Origin: an uncultured Lachnospiraceae bacterium | Lineage (GTDB): Bacteria > Bacillota > Clostridia > Lachnospirales > Lachnospiraceae | Direction of reading: 5' to 3' | DNA: 64,000 bases | Assembly (NCBI GenBank): GCA_910587155.1 | Contig: CAJULA010000018.1 | Location: forward strand, 1 to 64,000 | Part shown: positions 61,524 to 64,000 of the stretch, piece after piece | Layout of the letters: each line of letters begins with the position of its first letter | Position numbering within the stretch: position 1 is the first letter of the stretch | The notes under the pieces: generated by a model | What the model was told of the DNA's origin: nothing | Database searches by the model: none | Seen by the model: the letters and a program-made list of their open reading frames with translations, nothing else | Position numbers and translations under genes: made by a program

Positions 61524-62950
61524 AGAAACGGACGTTCTTTACAATGCTCCTTCTCTTCCTTGTATTTCTTAATTCCATGATCCTGATTGTCTCCGTTGTT
61601 ATTCTGAACGATAAGTTTTCTACAGCCAGAGACCAGTGTCTGGCAGAGCATTATGTGATTGCGTCGTCTCTGATCCGGGATATACAGGCATTGGAACAGA
61701 GAGGAAATCCCGCAAAAGAGAATATCGCCCCTCTGATGCGCTCCTATTCCCGGTATCTGCAGGGAAAAGGCGATGGACTTGCAGTATCTTTTCAGGGAAA
61801 CTGGATTTACGAAAGCTCTGAACTGAAACCTAAGCGCTATATGGCATATCCGCCGGATACAGGCAGCAGGCAGGAAAGACTTGTCTATATGGAAAACGGA
61901 ATCCCGCCTGTGCTCTGCGTCTATGGCAGCTTTCCGGCCCCATTTCAGGATTACGGACTTATGTATATTGGAAATCTGGGCGATGCCGTCTCGTCATGGC
62001 GTCATACGAAAAACATCCTTTTCCTTATGGGGACTGGTATGCTGTTGATTATGGCATTTTTTCTTTTTCATTTTCTGAATGTTATCTTTCACCCTCTGAG
62101 ACAGATTTCCGGCGCTTCTACAAAGATTGCCGGTGGAGATTATAGCAGCAGGCTTACGGTTCAGGGAAAAGATGAGATCGCCAGTGTTGCCTACAATTTC
62201 AATCTTATGGCAGAGAAAGTGGAAACCCAGATCCGGCGCCTCCGGGAGTCAGCAGAGCAGAAACAGCAGTTTATTGACAACTTCTCCCACGAACTGCGGA
62301 TTCCTCTGACAGCAATTTACGGGTATGCCGAATATATTCAGAAAGCGCCTGTATCAGAAGAAGAATGCTATGAGTGTACACAGTTTATTCTGTCAGAATG
62401 CAGCCGGCTTCAGAACATGGCTTATCAGCTCCTTGACTTGGCTTTGCTTAAGGAGGAAGCAATCAAATATGAGTTCTTCCCTGTGTCTGCCCTTTTTGAA
62501 CAGTCTGAAAAAATCATGCATGTACGGGCAAAAGAAAAAAGTATCAACCTTTCTTATGTGATTTCCCGCGATTTCCTTGTCAGGGGAAATAAGGAACAGC
62601 TTTTGATCCTGCTCAATAACCTGACCGACAATGCACTGAAGGCCAGCTATCCTGAGGATGAGGTATCTGTCTCCGTTTATCAAGAAGAGCAAAGGATTAC
62701 GGTTGAAGTCAAGGATCATGGTATCGGTATGGAAGCGGATCAGATACCTCATATAAAAGAAGCTTTTTATCGTATAGACAAGTCACGCAGCCGTGCCGCC
62801 GGCGGAGCGGGGCTGGGCCTGGCTATCTGTGAAAGGATTGCCCGACTTCATCATGCGGAACTGACATTTGTTTCTGAACGTGGAAAAGGAACTGCCGTCA
62901 GATTACAATTTCCACTCTCAGAAAAAAGAAAAGATTTTACAAGTCCATAA
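61520..62950 (+). CDS. Sensor histidine kinase
   Basis: A 476-residue membrane kinase. Membrane segments lie at about 8-28 and 165-188 with an extracellular domain of some 135 residues between them. A HAMP domain (FHPLRQISGASTKIAGGDYS) and the dimerisation region with the phospho-accepting His in NFSHELRIPLTAIYGY follow. The ATP-binding lobe has NNLTDNALKAS, VKDHGIGME and GGAGLGLAICERIA. It forms a two-component system with the preceding regulator through an ATGA overlap. The outer domain gives no clue to the signal. Confidence 0.92.
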   Translation: MKKRTFFTMLLLFLVFLNSMILIVSVVILNDKFSTARDQCLAEHYVIASSLIRDIQALEQRGNPAKENIAPLMRSYSRYLQGKGDGLAVSFQGNWIYESSELKPKRYMAYPPDTGSRQERLVYMENGIPPVLCVYGSFPAPFQDYGLMYIGNLGDAVSSWRHTKNILFLMGTGMLLIMAFFLFHFLNVIFHPLRQISGASTKIAGGDYSSRLTVQGKDEIASVAYNFNLMAEKVETQIRRLRESAEQKQQFIDNFSHELRIPLTAIYGYAEYIQKAPVSEEECYECTQFILSECSRLQNMAYQLLDLALLKEEAIKYEFFPVSALFEQSEKIMHVRAKEKSINLSYVISRDFLVRGNKEQLLILLNNLTDNALKASYPEDEVSVSVYQEEQRITVEVKDHGIGMEADQIPHIKEAFYRIDKSRSRAAGGAGLGLAICERIARLHHAELTFVSERGKGTAVRLQFPLSEKRKDFTSP

Positions 62951-63020
62951 CAACTCCGATATTTTTTTGATACAGGGCAGGCTTATCCTGTAACTATCAA
63001 AAACAGGAAGGAGTATTACC

Positions 63021-63860
63021 ATGAAACGAAAAAACACCATAACAGTAACAGCGGCAGCCCTGGCCATTATTGGTACAGGCGCCATCCTTTTTGGCACGGC
63101 TGCGGAAACAACCCTGGCTGCCAAAGCCGGCCAGATTGAGTCCGTTCCCACCAGTTATCAGGTCCCTGACAACCTGTCATCTACATCATTCCTGTCATCC
63201 ACATTGCCCCAATCTGAAGCAAAAGAGGAGAGCAGTGAAAAGGTGAATTACCATGTAAGTATGGATTCGCTAAACACGGACACCCCTACGGATGTGGATT
63301 TGACGATGGAAGAAGCAGCCGGGGCAGGCGCACAGTATCTGAACAATATTTTCGGACTGGATCTGGAGGGCGCTTATGTATATATGATGTATTATCCGGG
63401 CACAGAAACCTTTCCGCGTGCTTTCTGGTCGGGCGATGTCCTGTTTGAAAAAACGCAGTCCCCTGAAAGCACAAGATGGACCTATATGGTGGATGCCGTG
63501 ACCGGAGAACTTTTCGATGTTGCATATGGCAGGCAGTTGAATGCAAACCCTTCTCTCGGCTATGATAAAGCACTGGAAAAAGATTACAGCCTGTATGCAG
63601 ATCTTGCCAGGACGAAAGTACAAGAATGCAGACTGATGGACAGCCCAATAGAACGGGTAGAATATAACTGTCAGGGATACTCCGGAAATGATCCCACAAT
63701 TACAGTGGATGTGATCGGACAAAAGGGGGAAATTGTCAATATGACTTTCTCACGGTATGACCAGGAATTTTTGGGCGTCATTACAGATACATCACGAAAA
63801 ATTTCGGAATCCGCGCTCGAGGATCTCGCCGACGAAGCGGAAAACGTGTTCTTACCGTGA
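63021..63860 (+). CDS. Exported protein of unknown function with PepSY-like part
   Basis: A 279-residue protein with an N-terminal export signal or anchor (TVTAAALAIIGTGAILFGTAA region) and a mature part. It contains DLTMEEAAGAGAQYLNNIFG, a helical segment like those preceding PepSY domains, then YMVDAVTGELFDVAYG. The ending is acidic (ESALEDLADEAENVF). It follows the two-component genes by 70 bases with a good AGGAAGGAG site and is likely part of the same unit, perhaps as ligand or modulator of the sensor. The lipoprotein genes at 54-56 kb share the VDAVDGSI/VDAVTGEL type of ending. Confidence 0.75.
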   Translation: MKRKNTITVTAAALAIIGTGAILFGTAAETTLAAKAGQIESVPTSYQVPDNLSSTSFLSSTLPQSEAKEESSEKVNYHVSMDSLNTDTPTDVDLTMEEAAGAGAQYLNNIFGLDLEGAYVYMMYYPGTETFPRAFWSGDVLFEKTQSPESTRWTYMVDAVTGELFDVAYGRQLNANPSLGYDKALEKDYSLYADLARTKVQECRLMDSPIERVEYNCQGYSGNDPTITVDVIGQKGEIVNMTFSRYDQEFLGVITDTSRKISESALEDLADEAENVFLP

Positions 63861-63881
63861 CAGAAGCCGCCCACAGGCAGA

Positions 63882-63941
63882 GACGGCACGGCCTTCCCGA
63901 ATTACTCTGACAGGTGTCCATACAGCATAAGCTGTGCCGTC
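63882..63941 (+). promoter_or_regulatory. Long hairpin after the last gene
   Basis: GACGGCAC (63882-63889) and GTGCCGTC (63934-63941) can close a large stem-loop just past the stop codon at 63860. No T tract follows. The last 140 bases show nothing else. Confidence 0.35.
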
Positions 63942-64000
63942 CATGCCTTTGTGGAAATACATGATTAATCAGCAGCCCTCTCATCATCAACTAACGCAAG

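Noticed and set aside
1..64000. CRISPR arrays and rRNA genes
   Set aside because: No regularly spaced direct repeats and no rRNA-like conserved segments were found.

Overview
The window looks like a chromosomal segment of a motile, Gram-positive anaerobe of the class Clostridia, most probably a Lachnospiraceae relative. Signs are AGGAGG-type ribosome sites before almost every gene, sigma-A promoters, a flagellin, a Firmicutes-type EssC/WXG100 secretion locus and clostridial sugar genes. Most of it has balanced base composition; about 56.9-60.3 kb is visibly more AT-rich and disordered. There is no rRNA operon, transposase or CRISPR array. The only tRNA-like sequence is a 3' fragment of tRNA-Pro at the extreme left edge.

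Layout: (1) 0.1-6.7 kb, minus strand: a surface-glycan acetylation pair (DHHW protein plus MBOAT), a glycosyltransferase and a flagellin. (2) 7.0-12.2 kb: a three-gene sugar operon (isomerase, DUF4867, xylulokinase) with a divergent LacI-type regulator and matching operators. (3) 12.2-12.35 kb: a small structured RNA with its own promoter and terminator. (4) 12.5-24.6 kb, plus strand: a type VII (ESX/Yuk-like) secretion locus under a strong sigma-A promoter, with FHA protein, EssC ATPase, three WXG100 proteins, a probable papain-fold effector, a YukD-like protein, a PP2C phosphatase and a membrane Ser/Thr kinase. (5) 25.5-34.8 kb, minus strand: a tightly overlapping operon resembling a small natural-product pathway. 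It has two BtrH-like papain-fold proteins, an AMP ligase, an NadE-like enzyme, a radical SAM enzyme, an acyl carrier protein and a BtrK-like PLP decarboxylase, led by a membrane pentapeptide-repeat protein. (6) 34.9-36.2 kb: a HAD phosphatase broken at a C-run and an acetyltransferase. (7) 36.1-45.7 kb, minus strand: a ten-gene Mrp/Mbh-type cation/proton antiporter operon with four NuoL/M/N-like subunits. (8) 45.7-53.5 kb: housekeeping genes (thioredoxin, trmB, glycogen debranching enzyme, exonuclease, D,D-carboxypeptidase, GNAT, HD and DJ-1 proteins). (9) 53.9-56.3 kb: an ECF sigma factor with an anti-sigma-like membrane protein and its lipoprotein paralogue. (10) 56.5-60.7 kb: a scarred accessory patch with dispersed iron-alcohol-dehydrogenase fragments, a dead kinase, a metalloprotease, a PBECR4-like protein and a dead LysR gene. 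(11) 60.9-63.9 kb: a two-component system with a secreted partner.

Two blocks deserve most attention: the type VII locus, in which an apparently active transmembrane kinase sits where EssB (a pseudokinase) would be expected, and the BtrH/ACP/decarboxylase operon, whose gene content does not match a pathway I can name. Several genes carry single-base homopolymer frameshifts, so either the assembly has indel errors or these loci are really decaying or phase-variable. All functions are inferred from reading the sequence; no database search was possible.
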